Below are positions 7,508 to 14,144 of a stretch of DNA of 64,000 nt, piece after piece (positions within the stretch are counted from its first letter, which is position 1; every line of letters starts with the position of its first letter). The translations under genes were made by a program, and so were the position numbers. Source of the stretch: JAVBLG01 sp031553655 (GTDB taxonomy: Bacteria > Desulfobacterota > Desulfovibrionia > Desulfovibrionales > Desulfovibrionaceae); assembly GCA_031553655.1 (NCBI GenBank), contig JAVBLG010000075.1, positions 29,223-93,222 of the forward strand, read 5' to 3'. Below the pieces are notes generated by a model that was given only the letters and a program-made list of their open reading frames with translations, was not told the origin of the DNA and made no database searches.

Positions 7508-8143
7508 TTATTTGTCCTCCAACAGAATGATATGCAATTCAAGGGGGCCGTGCACACCTATGGTCAGCACGCGCTCAATGTCGGCAGTGCGGCTGGGCCC
7601 GGTAATGAAAGTGGTGCAGCTGGCCCCGCCCTTCTGCTGCATGGCGCGCAGGTCACCGGCAATGGAAGCCAGATCTTTTTTGATTGTGGAGGGACGCAGC
7701 ATAATGACGCTTATCTCACAAACCATGCTGGCCAGGCGGGTTTCTTCGTCATTGGCGTTGAGTATGCAGGTGCCGCTGTCGGCTACGGCCAGATCAGCGG
7801 CCACAACGCCCACGTCAAAACCGGCAAGGTAGTTGCGCAGTCCTTCGCTCACGCAGAGCGCGCCTTTTTCCGCGCAGGCTTTTTCCAGGGCCGCGCCGTC
7901 AGCCGCGGCAAGCCCGTGCCAGCCTACTACCCGCCCTTTGCGCGTGGGCACGCCTTCGCTGTTCAGCGGTCCAACTTCAGCCTCGGGCGCGTCGGCCAGA
8001 AGTTCGGCAGGTTCCTTTTTTTCGCATAACTCCATAATATAAGCCACAGCCTCGCCCCAGGAAGAGGCGTCAGTTACTTTGGCCCCGACAACGCCGGCCT
8101 TGGTCTTGAAAAGTTCGACCAGGGCGGAATCAACCTGTGCCAT
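7508..8143 (-). CDS. lutC: LUD-domain lactate utilisation protein LutC-like
   Basis: A 211-residue protein made of a single LUD domain, without Fe-S cysteine clusters, matching LutC/YkgG. Family features are the VVAADLAVADSGTCILNANDEETR stretch (AxTGT/SGT-like loop) and the C-terminal TFITGPSRTADIERVLTIGVHGP motif. I start at MAQVDSALV, preceded by AAAGGAG eight bases upstream; a longer in-frame start exists 13 codons earlier but has no ribosome site. It is the first gene of the two-gene lut operon. LutC is required with LutA and LutB for lactate oxidation in Bacillus; its exact role in the complex is less defined. Confidence 0.9.
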   Translation of the reverse strand: MAQVDSALVELFKTKAGVVGAKVTDASSWGEAVAYIMELCEKKEPAELLADAPEAEVGPLNSEGVPTRKGRVVGWHGLAAADGAALEKACAEKGALCVSEGLRNYLAGFDVGVVAADLAVADSGTCILNANDEETRLASMVCEISVIMLRPSTIKKDLASIAGDLRAMQQKGGASCTTFITGPSRTADIERVLTIGVHGPLELHIILLEDK

Positions 8144-8233
8144 ATTTAATGCTCCTTTTGGTGGTATGGACAACAAAAACATAATGTCTACGCGAAGCGA
8201 ACCACTTTGGCTTCAGGTTCGGCGCGGTAGGCA

Positions 8234-8252
8234 AGAGAATAATATATTCTCT
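8234..8252. promoter_or_regulatory. Palindromic operator candidate in the lut leader
   Basis: AGAGAATA-ATA-TATTCTCT is a perfect palindrome with 8-base arms and a 3-base spacer. It lies just downstream of the predicted lut transcription start and about 90 bases before the lutC start codon, the right place for a repressor of lactate utilisation. In Bacillus the lut operon is controlled by the GntR-type LutR; no regulator gene is adjacent here, so the binding protein is unknown. Confidence 0.45.
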
Positions 8253-8271
8253 GATTTATTATTTTTCTCTC

Positions 8272-8300
8272 TAGATAATGTCTGTTTATGCTACTTTCAA
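8272..8300 (-). promoter_or_regulatory. Candidate lut operon promoter
   Basis: On the minus strand TTGAAA (8295-8300) is followed after 17 bases by TATCTA (8272-8277). The same TATCTA box serves the SRP RNA promoter candidate at 60903. Start would be near 8265. Moderate confidence because the -10 box is poor. Confidence 0.4.
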
Positions 8301-8326
8301 GCCCATGAGCAAGTCAATAAATTTCC

Positions 8327-8355
8327 TTGACAGACAAGGCGGCGAGGGGTAATTT
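8327..8355 (+). promoter_or_regulatory. Candidate skp promoter
   Basis: A perfect -35 box TTGACA (8327-8332) is followed after 17 bases by TAATTT (8350-8355). Transcription would begin near 8362, giving a leader of about 105 bases before skp. Confidence 0.6.
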
Positions 8356-8467
8356 TTTTCCGTCATTTTGTCAACTCATATTACCATCATACAGTTATCT
8401 TTTTCGGGCCGGCCAAGCCGGCTGTTTTTGTCGTGTTTAAAATTTTTTTCATATAGGAGATTGAATA

Positions 8468-9001
8468 ATGCAAAAAGCGCTCATTTTGGCCGTGGCGGCC
8501 GTATTGCTTTCTGCCAACGTGGCCCTGGCCGAAGTGAAAATCGGCGTTGTGGATATGCAGGTTATCGCCACTCAAAGCGATGCGGCCAAAGATGCCCGCA
8601 ACAAGATGGAGTCACGGTACGGCTCGGAAAAGAAAAGCCTGGAAAAGCAAGCCCAGGATCTGCAAAAGCAGGCGGAATCGTTTAAAGACGCTTCTGAAGA
8701 CAAGAAAATGGACTTCTTGCGCAAGAAACGCGATTTTGACGAAAAGTCCCGCAATTTCGCCCGCAAGGTCGAACAGGACGAAATGGAAATCCGCCGCAGC
8801 ATGGTCTCCCTGGTGTTCAAAGCTTCCCAGGAAGTGGCCCAGCGCAAGGGTTTCAATTATGTGGTTGACGTGACCTCCGGCGGCGTCCTTTATGCCGAAC
8901 AGAACATGGACCTTACCCAGGACATTCTGGCGGAAGTGAACAAGCTTTGGAAATCCGGCTACGGCAAGGATTCCGGCTCCTCCAGCAAGAAAAAGAAGTA
9001 A
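8468..9001 (+). CDS. skp: Periplasmic chaperone Skp/OmpH family
   Basis: A 177-residue protein with a signal peptide (MQKALILAVAAVLLSANVALA, cleaved before EVKIG) and the Skp start of the mature chain, VKIGVVDMQVIATQS. The centre (about residues 45-120) is highly charged, rich in Lys, Glu, Asp and Gln, and should form the long coiled-coil tentacles. The C-terminal part, KASQEVAQRKGFNYVVDVTSGGVLYA, is the conserved trimerisation region. It ends in a Ser/Lys tail. Skp holds unfolded outer-membrane proteins on their way to BAM. The start has AGGAG eight bases upstream. It is monocistronic here, not beside bamA or lpxD as in many proteobacteria. Confidence 0.9.
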   Translation: MQKALILAVAAVLLSANVALAEVKIGVVDMQVIATQSDAAKDARNKMESRYGSEKKSLEKQAQDLQKQAESFKDASEDKKMDFLRKKRDFDEKSRNFARKVEQDEMEIRRSMVSLVFKASQEVAQRKGFNYVVDVTSGGVLYAEQNMDLTQDILAEVNKLWKSGYGKDSGSSSKKKK

Positions 9002-9068
9002 GCCGATACATAAGGCGCTTGGGCCGGGCGGGCCATAACTCCGCCCAGAGCGACCGAAATATATCTCG

Positions 9069-9105
9069 AAGGGGGAAGGAGTTTCATACTCTTTCCCCCT
9101 TTTTA
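9069..9105 (+). terminator. Intrinsic terminator of skp
   Basis: Arms AGGGGGAAGGAGT (9070-9082) and ACTCTTTCCCCCT (9088-9100) pair with one G-T wobble around a five-base loop and run into TTTTT. It lies about 70 bases after the skp stop. Its sequence resembles the arms of the family C hairpins at 27844 and 45034. Confidence 0.9.
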
Positions 9106-9127
9106 GTTTGAAATTTTCTAAAAATAC

Positions 9128-9163
9128 TGCCTGATGAAGTATTACGGCAAACTACCCCACTAC
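9128..9163. repeat. Family B half element
   Basis: Read on the minus strand this is GTAGTGGGG-TAGTTTGCCGT then AATACTTCATCAGGCA. It closely matches the left outer arm of the family B elements at 60736 and 63246 (GTAGTGGGTCAGTTT.GCGT then GATACTTCGTCAGG). The rest of the element is missing, so this is a truncated copy. Confidence 0.7.
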
Positions 9164-9505
9164 CGGGTACCGCGCTGAGGCACGGAGGCCCTGACGGGTA
9201 TCTCAGGGCTGACGCGCCTCAGCGCGGATGCCCGAGACACTTGCGTTAGCAAATGCCCGAATGCGTTAGCATTCGTAACTAGGCGGAGCGGAACGACGCC
9301 GTACTCAAATCGCGCAAGCGCTGCGATTAATCACCTTAAACTGATGGTTTTGTTAGCATGCAAAACAAGATGCGTCAGCCCTGACGGGTATCTTGTGGTA
9401 AATTTAATAGCATGCTATTTGAATAAAATAATGTAAAAATTGGCGGAAACGGCATCTTAACGAAAACAGAGCCCTTTTTAACCAATGCAAGTCGAGGATG
9501 ATCCC

Positions 9506-9814
9506 ATGATTAAACATCTTGTCTGGTGGACATTGAAGGACGAGGCCGAGGGCAATACCGCAATTGAAAACGCCAGAATTATGAAAGAAAAATTGGAGCG
9601 CCAGAAAGGGCTTGTACCATCCCTCAAAAATATGGAGGTATCAACCCATTTTCTGGCTTCAACCACGGAGCATGTGCAAATTTTGATGCAAACCACCCAC
9701 GAGGACATCGCCGGGCTGAAAGCCTACGCCGAAGATCCCGAGCACAAAAGCTGTGTGGAATTTATAAGAAAGGTAGTGGCTACGCGTAAAGCCATAGATT
9801 TTGTGGTGGAATAA
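9506..9814 (+). CDS. Dabb (stress-response A/B barrel) domain protein
   Basis: A 102-residue protein consisting of one Dabb domain: it opens with MIKHLVWWTLKDEAEG and has the family pattern of a long helix (ENARIMKEKLERQ), a beta strand around MEVSTHF, and the C-terminal DIAGLKAYAEDPEHKSCVEFIRKVV. Dabb proteins form dimeric ferredoxin-like barrels; functions vary and the ligand is unknown here. I start at MIKH (GAGG nine bases upstream); a longer frame begins at 9485 but would add seven residues not typical for the family. It is the first of a run of genes reading to 12913. Confidence 0.85.
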   Translation: MIKHLVWWTLKDEAEGNTAIENARIMKEKLERQKGLVPSLKNMEVSTHFLASTTEHVQILMQTTHEDIAGLKAYAEDPEHKSCVEFIRKVVATRKAIDFVVE

Positions 9815-9825
9815 CGGCGACGAAA

Positions 9826-10305
9826 ATGGGTTTGGGCTTGAATATAATATCTCAGAGGGCGGGACGCCCTTTATTGCGTTCTTTATTGCTGGCCGTGCTG
9901 TTCGCGGCGGTTACCGTAGTTTATTGGCATAATTTTGAAGTTCGCCTCGACGGTATTCTGTCCCGCGATCTGAACGACGAGGCCAAAGTGCTCAGCAGTG
10001 ATGACAAAAGCAGATTACTGAGGGCCATGGCAGCCTTTAAACGCCAATTCGGCCTTGAACTTAAAGTGGACATTTATCTCGACGCCATACCGTCCATAAA
10101 AAAATCAGGGCATGCCGCTCTGTTCAGCCTGGGCATAAAAAACGCCGATGTGGAAATAACGTTGCCACTGGTGGCTTATAAGGCTATAGACAAGGCCAAT
10201 CTGCGAAAACTTGATGATGATTTGAGTTCCTGCCTGCACTATATGCCGCCGGCCCATTGCATTTTCAACGGCATACATGCTCTCGCCGAGTCCCTTAGCC
10301 CTTAG
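9826..10305 (+). CDS. Membrane-anchored protein, distantly TPM-like
   Basis: A 159-residue protein of uncertain family. One N-terminal membrane segment (LLRSLLLAVLFAAVTVVYW) is followed by a soluble part with the order 'LSSDDKSRLLRAMAAFKRQFGLELKVDIYLDAIP'. That resembles the start of TPM/Psb32-type domains (a helix, then a beta strand carrying the substrate-facing residues), but the later motifs are weak. Two cysteines near the C-terminus (SSCLHYMPPAHCIF) could form a disulfide if the domain faces the periplasm, as the N-terminal anchor suggests. It starts 11 bases after the Dabb gene and is probably co-transcribed with it. Confidence 0.55.
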   Translation: MGLGLNIISQRAGRPLLRSLLLAVLFAAVTVVYWHNFEVRLDGILSRDLNDEAKVLSSDDKSRLLRAMAAFKRQFGLELKVDIYLDAIPSIKKSGHAALFSLGIKNADVEITLPLVAYKAIDKANLRKLDDDLSSCLHYMPPAHCIFNGIHALAESLSP

Positions 10306-10343
10306 CCCGCCGCACTGCGCCGCTTCAGACGAGTTTAATTCCA

Positions 10344-11129
10344 ATGGACATGAACAAACATAAAGAATGGTTTGACGAATACGTGCGGAAAATGCGCCTG
10401 AAAATGAAGGGCGATGTTTCGCTTATAGACGTAAAGCATACGCACAGCCTGCGCGTTTTGCGCAATGCGGAAATAATAAACACGCAAATAGTTCCGCCCG
10501 GCCGCGACGACTTGGCGTCAGCCTGCCTGTTGGCCGCCCTGTATCACGACATAGGGCGTTTTGAGCAGGTTTTGCGCTGGGGCACGTACAAAGACTCGCT
10601 GTCGACCGATCACGGTCTTCTGGGGGTCAGGGTGCTCAAAGCCGAGCGCCCTCTGTACGACGAGCCGCCAGCCATCCGCGCGGCGGTAACAGCGGCCGTA
10701 GGTATGCACAACCGCTTCAGCCTGCCCTCCGGGCTTTCCGCGGATCTGGCGTTGATAACCAATGTCGTGCGCGATGCCGACAAACTGGACATCATCAGAG
10801 TAATGGCCAATCACATGCTTGATGAAAACCCCGACCATGAACACAATGGTATTGTGCTCAATGTTCTCGATGACCCCGGGGTTTACAGTCAGGCAGTTAT
10901 CAACGACGCCCTGTCCGGGCGCACAGCCTCCTATAACGACTTAAGCAGCGTGAACGACTTCAAGGTGCTGCTGGGAACGTGGCTGTATGGAATGGCTTTT
11001 GGCTGTTCAAGGCATATAATGAAACAAGCCGGATACCTGCGCAAAGTATTAGAAAGTTTGCCGCCGGAAGGGCCTTTTGGCGCGGTGCGCGCACACCTTT
11101 TGTCCGGCCTTGAGGCTGTTTGTGCCTGA
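10344..11129 (+). CDS. HD-domain phosphohydrolase
   Basis: A 261-residue protein with an HD domain. Metal-ligand residues are visible in order: His in VKHTHSLRV, the HD pair in ALYHDIGRFEQ, a downstream His in AAVGMHNRF, and Asp in VRDADKLDIIRVM. The domain spans roughly residues 25-160. Such enzymes hydrolyse nucleotides or other phosphate esters; the substrate is not predictable. The C-terminal half is helical without a recognised domain. Its stop overlaps the likely GTG start of the following methyltransferase by eight bases, pointing to translational coupling. Confidence 0.8.
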   Translation: MDMNKHKEWFDEYVRKMRLKMKGDVSLIDVKHTHSLRVLRNAEIINTQIVPPGRDDLASACLLAALYHDIGRFEQVLRWGTYKDSLSTDHGLLGVRVLKAERPLYDEPPAIRAAVTAAVGMHNRFSLPSGLSADLALITNVVRDADKLDIIRVMANHMLDENPDHEHNGIVLNVLDDPGVYSQAVINDALSGRTASYNDLSSVNDFKVLLGTWLYGMAFGCSRHIMKQAGYLRKVLESLPPEGPFGAVRAHLLSGLEAVCA

Positions 11130-11769
11130 GCGCAAGACTGAAGCGAGCGGCTCGGCCGCGCCCGTAGCCGACAGCTATGGCCGCGTTGTTGCCGCCATGT
11201 ATGAGCCACTGCTGGGTTTTCTGCTCGCGCCCATGCGCAAAACCATTGCCGCCATGCTGCGCGAGTCCGGCTGCCGTTCCGTGCTCGATCTCTGCTGCGG
11301 CCCCGGCGGACTTGGCTGCTTTCTGCGCCAAGCCGGTTTCTGGGGCGTCGGCCTGGACCACGATCCCAACATGCTGGCTCAGGCTGTGAAAAATAATCCT
11401 CACAACGCGTTCATCCGGGGCGATGCCGGGGTGCTGCCCTTTGCCTCGCAAACCTTTGACGCTGCGGTCATCGCCCTGGCTCTGCACGAAATGCCTCTGA
11501 GCACGGCCGAAGCCGCGCTTGGCGAGGCCTTGCGCGTGTCCAGACGCGTTATTGTGGCTGAATATCGCCTGGCCGAGCGCAATCTGGATTTGCCGGGCCG
11601 CCTTGCCGCAACCGTTGTGGAGCGCCTGGTGGGTGGAGAGCATTGGCGTAATTACAAAATTTTTATGCAAAACGGCGGGATCGAAGGCCTTCTGTATCGC
11701 GGGCCGGGGGCAATTATCCTACGGCGCAACGCCCTTGCCGGCGCAGCGGCGGTTATCATGATCGAATGA
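11122..11769 (+). CDS. Class I SAM-dependent methyltransferase
   Basis: A methyltransferase of the UbiE/methyltransferase-11 type. Motif I (SAM binding) is SVLDLCCGPGGLGCFL, followed by GVGLDHDPNML (acidic residue for the ribose), GDAGVLPFASQTFDAAVIALALHEMP, and VIVAEYRLAERN. I choose the GTG at 11122 because TGAGG lies six bases upstream and it overlaps the HD gene stop (GTGCCTGA). An ATG at 11077 in the same frame would extend the protein by 15 residues. The C-terminal MQNGGIEGLLYR region is common in methyltransferases acting on small molecules or quinones. The substrate is unknown. Confidence 0.8.
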   Translation: MPERKTEASGSAAPVADSYGRVVAAMYEPLLGFLLAPMRKTIAAMLRESGCRSVLDLCCGPGGLGCFLRQAGFWGVGLDHDPNMLAQAVKNNPHNAFIRGDAGVLPFASQTFDAAVIALALHEMPLSTAEAALGEALRVSRRVIVAEYRLAERNLDLPGRLAATVVERLVGGEHWRNYKIFMQNGGIEGLLYRGPGAIILRRNALAGAAAVIMIE

Positions 11770-11794
11770 AAAATAATCGCAAATTGGAAAATAG

Positions 11795-12913
11795 ATGGCC
11801 AAATTAATAATTTTGGGCAATCAGGCCCGAGCCATGGTCAATTTCTGGACTGTGCTCATAAACATGGCCAAAGAAGCCGGACATGAAATTTTGTGCCTTG
11901 TGCCCCATGGCGACCCCGAGACCTCGGGCGAACTTGAAAAACTGGGGGTACGGGTAGGCTTTTACCCTCTGGATCGCAAAGGGATCAACCCTGCCAGAGA
12001 TCTGAAAACCCTGTCGTCCCTATATGCCATTTTCAGGGTTGAAAACCCCGATGTGGTATTTGCCTACACCATAAAACCAGTAATTTACGGGGGGCTGGCG
12101 GCGCGCCTGGCCGGAGTGAAGCGCAGATTCTCGGCCATAACCGGGCTGGGCTATGCCTTTGAAGCCGACAGCTTTTTCAAAAAAAACATCCAGAAACTGG
12201 CGATATGTCTTTACTCTTCAGCGCTCAAGGGCGCAAAAGCGGTTTTTTTTCAAAATGAGGAAGACAAGAAAATTTTTATTGACAAGGGAATAATGAGCCG
12301 GGGCACAAAAATAATCCTGACCAAAGGAACCGGAGTAGACACAAAGCGTTTCACCCCCGGCCCCGATCCCGAAGGGCCGCCTTCTTTCCTTCTGGTGGGG
12401 CGATTGCTTGAAGCCAAGGGGCTCTATGAATATGCCGCCGCCGCGCGCCTGCTCAAGAAAAAATACCCCGAGGCACGCTTTCAAATTCTTGGCCCACCGG
12501 AACAAGGGCTTGGCAGTGTGCCCCTGGACACCGTGAAGTTGTGGCAGGAAGAAGGAATTATCGAGTATTTGGGCCAAACCAGAGATGTGCGCCCCTATGT
12601 GGCAAAATCCGGCGTGATGGTGCTGCCATCCTGGCGCGAGGGCACGCCCTGCTCTATTATGGAAGGCATGGCTATGGGCCGGGCCGCCGTGGTAACCGAT
12701 GTGCCGGGCTGCCGCGAAGTGGTGAGGAACGGTGTAAACGGCTATATGACGCCGGCGCGCGACCCCGAAGCTCTGGCTTCGGCCATGGAAGCTTTTATTC
12801 TCAACCCTGGATTGATTTCCTCTATGGGCCGGGCCGGACGAAAAATGGCCGAGGATGATTTCGATGCGGTGCTGGTGGCTAATCAGATGTTGTCTATCAT
12901 GGAACTGCGGTGA
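11795..12913 (+). CDS. Glycosyltransferase family 4 (GT-B fold)
   Basis: A 372-residue GT4 glycosyltransferase. The N-terminal Rossmann half includes IFRVENPDVVFAYTIKPVIYGGLAARLAG, common in PglA/WbpX-like transferases acting on undecaprenyl-linked sugars. The C-terminal half has the nucleotide-sugar motif LLVGRLLEAKGL and the E-x7-E region WREGTPCSIMEGMAMGRAAVVTDVPG. It is cytoplasmic and likely membrane-associated, involved in surface polysaccharide or glycan assembly. It starts 25 bases after the methyltransferase and is followed by a family A palindrome. Donor and acceptor are unknown. Confidence 0.85.
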   Translation: MAKLIILGNQARAMVNFWTVLINMAKEAGHEILCLVPHGDPETSGELEKLGVRVGFYPLDRKGINPARDLKTLSSLYAIFRVENPDVVFAYTIKPVIYGGLAARLAGVKRRFSAITGLGYAFEADSFFKKNIQKLAICLYSSALKGAKAVFFQNEEDKKIFIDKGIMSRGTKIILTKGTGVDTKRFTPGPDPEGPPSFLLVGRLLEAKGLYEYAAAARLLKKKYPEARFQILGPPEQGLGSVPLDTVKLWQEEGIIEYLGQTRDVRPYVAKSGVMVLPSWREGTPCSIMEGMAMGRAAVVTDVPGCREVVRNGVNGYMTPARDPEALASAMEAFILNPGLISSMGRAGRKMAEDDFDAVLVANQMLSIMELR

Positions 12914-12935
12914 CGCCAACAACGCACGGGCCGTC

Positions 12936-12970
12936 AGAGCATTTCGCTCATTTCATTCGCAAAACGCTCT
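12936..12970. repeat. Family A 35-bp palindrome, copy 2
   Basis: Identical over 35 bases to copy 1 at 5312, 22 bases after the glycosyltransferase stop. The shared block extends upstream: AACAACGCACG then GCCGTC precede it here and, with one base different, also flank copy 5 at 60677 in reverse orientation. Confidence 0.85.
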
Positions 12971-13084
12971 AAAGAGCCCACTCGCTCCGTAAAAGCCTTG
13001 TTATCCTTGTCTGCCGGCAAATTGAGCGTCACCGCTTATTTCTTAATTATAGGCAACCAAAATAAAATAGTGTAAACTACCTCT

Positions 13085-14038
13085 ATGGAAATTCTGGACA
13101 TAAAATTTAAATCGCATGGGCAGAGCGGCTTTTTCAAAGGATTTGAAGGAGCCAAACCTGGCGATACTCTTATATTGGAAACCGAGCAAGGATTGCGCAT
13201 AGGGCGGGTTGTGGCCGTCTATGAAGAAATCCCCCCCGGAGTGGACGAAGCTCTCCAGGGCAATGCTCTACGCCTGGCCACCGAGGAAGATTTACTGAGA
13301 AGCGCCGAAAATGGGCGCATGGCAAGCGAAGTGGCCGCCTTTTGCCGCGGGTGCATCCAAAATCGCAAGCTCGACATGAAGCTCGTGGATGTGGAAGTCT
13401 ATTTCGACCGAAGCAAAATCATCTTTTTCTTCACAGCCCCGGCACGTATCGATTTTCGGGATCTGGTCAAGGATCTGGTACGCGAATACCGCGCCCGTAT
13501 AGAGCTGCGGCAAATCGGGGTGCGCCACGAAACCCAGATGGTGGGCGCGGTGGGTAATTGCGGCTCGGTGTGCTGCTGCCGCAAATTTTTGCGCTCTTTT
13601 GCCCCGGTTACGATCAAGATGGCCAAAGAACAAAATTTGTTTCTCAACCCGGCAAAAATATCGGGTATTTGCGGCCGTCTTCTCTGCTGCCTCAGCTTCG
13701 AGCAGGAAAATTACGACACTTTTCACCGCAATTGCCCGAAGCTCGGCAAAAAATACAGTACCACCAAGGGCAACATGAAAGTTTTGCGCGGCAATATTTT
13801 TCGCAATTCCATTAATGTACTGAACGACCAGGGCGAAGAAATCGAACTTACCCTTGACGAATGGAAAGCCATAAATCCCCGGCGTCCGGAATCTTCCGCC
13901 CCGCAGGGCGGAAAGCAGGAAAAGCAGGATAACAAGGGCAAAAACGGGGCTTACCCCGAGCTTATGACCATTTGCTATTCGCCCGACGCTCTTGACGAGC
14001 AGGAACTTTCAGACCTCAAAAATCTTGAAGACGGTTAG
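13085..14038 (+). CDS. ricT: PSP1/RicT family regulatory iron-sulfur protein
   Basis: A 317-residue PSP1-domain protein of the RicT/YaaT family. Diagnostic cysteine motifs are present: GNCGSVCCCRKFL (about residues 155-167) and CGRLLCCLSFEQENY (about residues 195-208). In Bacillus, RicT is part of the Y-complex (RicA-RicF-RicT), binds Fe-S clusters and promotes RNase Y-dependent RNA maturation. No RicA or RicF gene is present here. The C-terminal tail (about 260-317) is hydrophilic and variable. It precedes metG, an arrangement also seen around yaaT in other bacteria. Its stop codon lies inside a family A palindrome. Confidence 0.85.
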   Translation: MEILDIKFKSHGQSGFFKGFEGAKPGDTLILETEQGLRIGRVVAVYEEIPPGVDEALQGNALRLATEEDLLRSAENGRMASEVAAFCRGCIQNRKLDMKLVDVEVYFDRSKIIFFFTAPARIDFRDLVKDLVREYRARIELRQIGVRHETQMVGAVGNCGSVCCCRKFLRSFAPVTIKMAKEQNLFLNPAKISGICGRLLCCLSFEQENYDTFHRNCPKLGKKYSTTKGNMKVLRGNIFRNSINVLNDQGEEIELTLDEWKAINPRRPESSAPQGGKQEKQDNKGKNGAYPELMTICYSPDALDEQELSDLKNLEDG

Positions 14039-14071
14039 AGCATTTTGCGAATGAAATTAGTTAAATGCTCT
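14037..14071. repeat. Family A 35-bp palindrome, copy 3
   Basis: A diverged 35-base copy with the same end sequences (AGAGCATTTT and AAATGCTCT). It overlaps the ricT stop codon and lies between ricT and metG. The two ends change together relative to copy 1 (CGCTCT becomes TGCTCT opposite AGAGCA), so the outer stem is fully paired here. Confidence 0.8.
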
Positions 14072-14144
14072 AAGAGCATATCCGCCCGTAGGCTCACAAA
14101 TCAGCATTTCGGCGGCAGCTGCCGCAATATTCAAAGGAGTCCCC

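Larger units (their letters stand above)
8144..8467. other. Divergent control region between lutC and skp
   Basis: No gene is visible in this gap. It holds back-to-back candidate promoters for the lut operon (minus) and skp (plus), plus a 19-base palindrome inside the lut leader; all three are listed separately. Confidence 0.6.
9002..9505. other. Non-coding region packed with hairpins
   Basis: After the skp terminator, some 400 bases hold no gene but a series of inverted repeats. 9170-9181 pairs perfectly with 9216-9227 and encloses a second stem 9188-9194/9203-9209. Small hairpins with GTTA loops lie at 9241-9252 and 9259-9274. A 6-base stem at 9347-9352/9361-9366 is followed by a two-stem hairpin at 9366-9395 and a 14-base palindrome at 9406-9419. 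The 16-mer GCCCTGACGGGTATCT occurs twice (9188 and 9378). A half copy of the family B element lies at 9128-9163. I cannot tell whether it is a structured RNA or a graveyard of palindromic repeats. Confidence 0.65.

Noticed and set aside
9170..9419. Possible CRISPR array
   Set aside because: The repeated 16-mer occurs only twice at uneven distance, the other repeats are palindromes of different sequence, and no cas gene is present.
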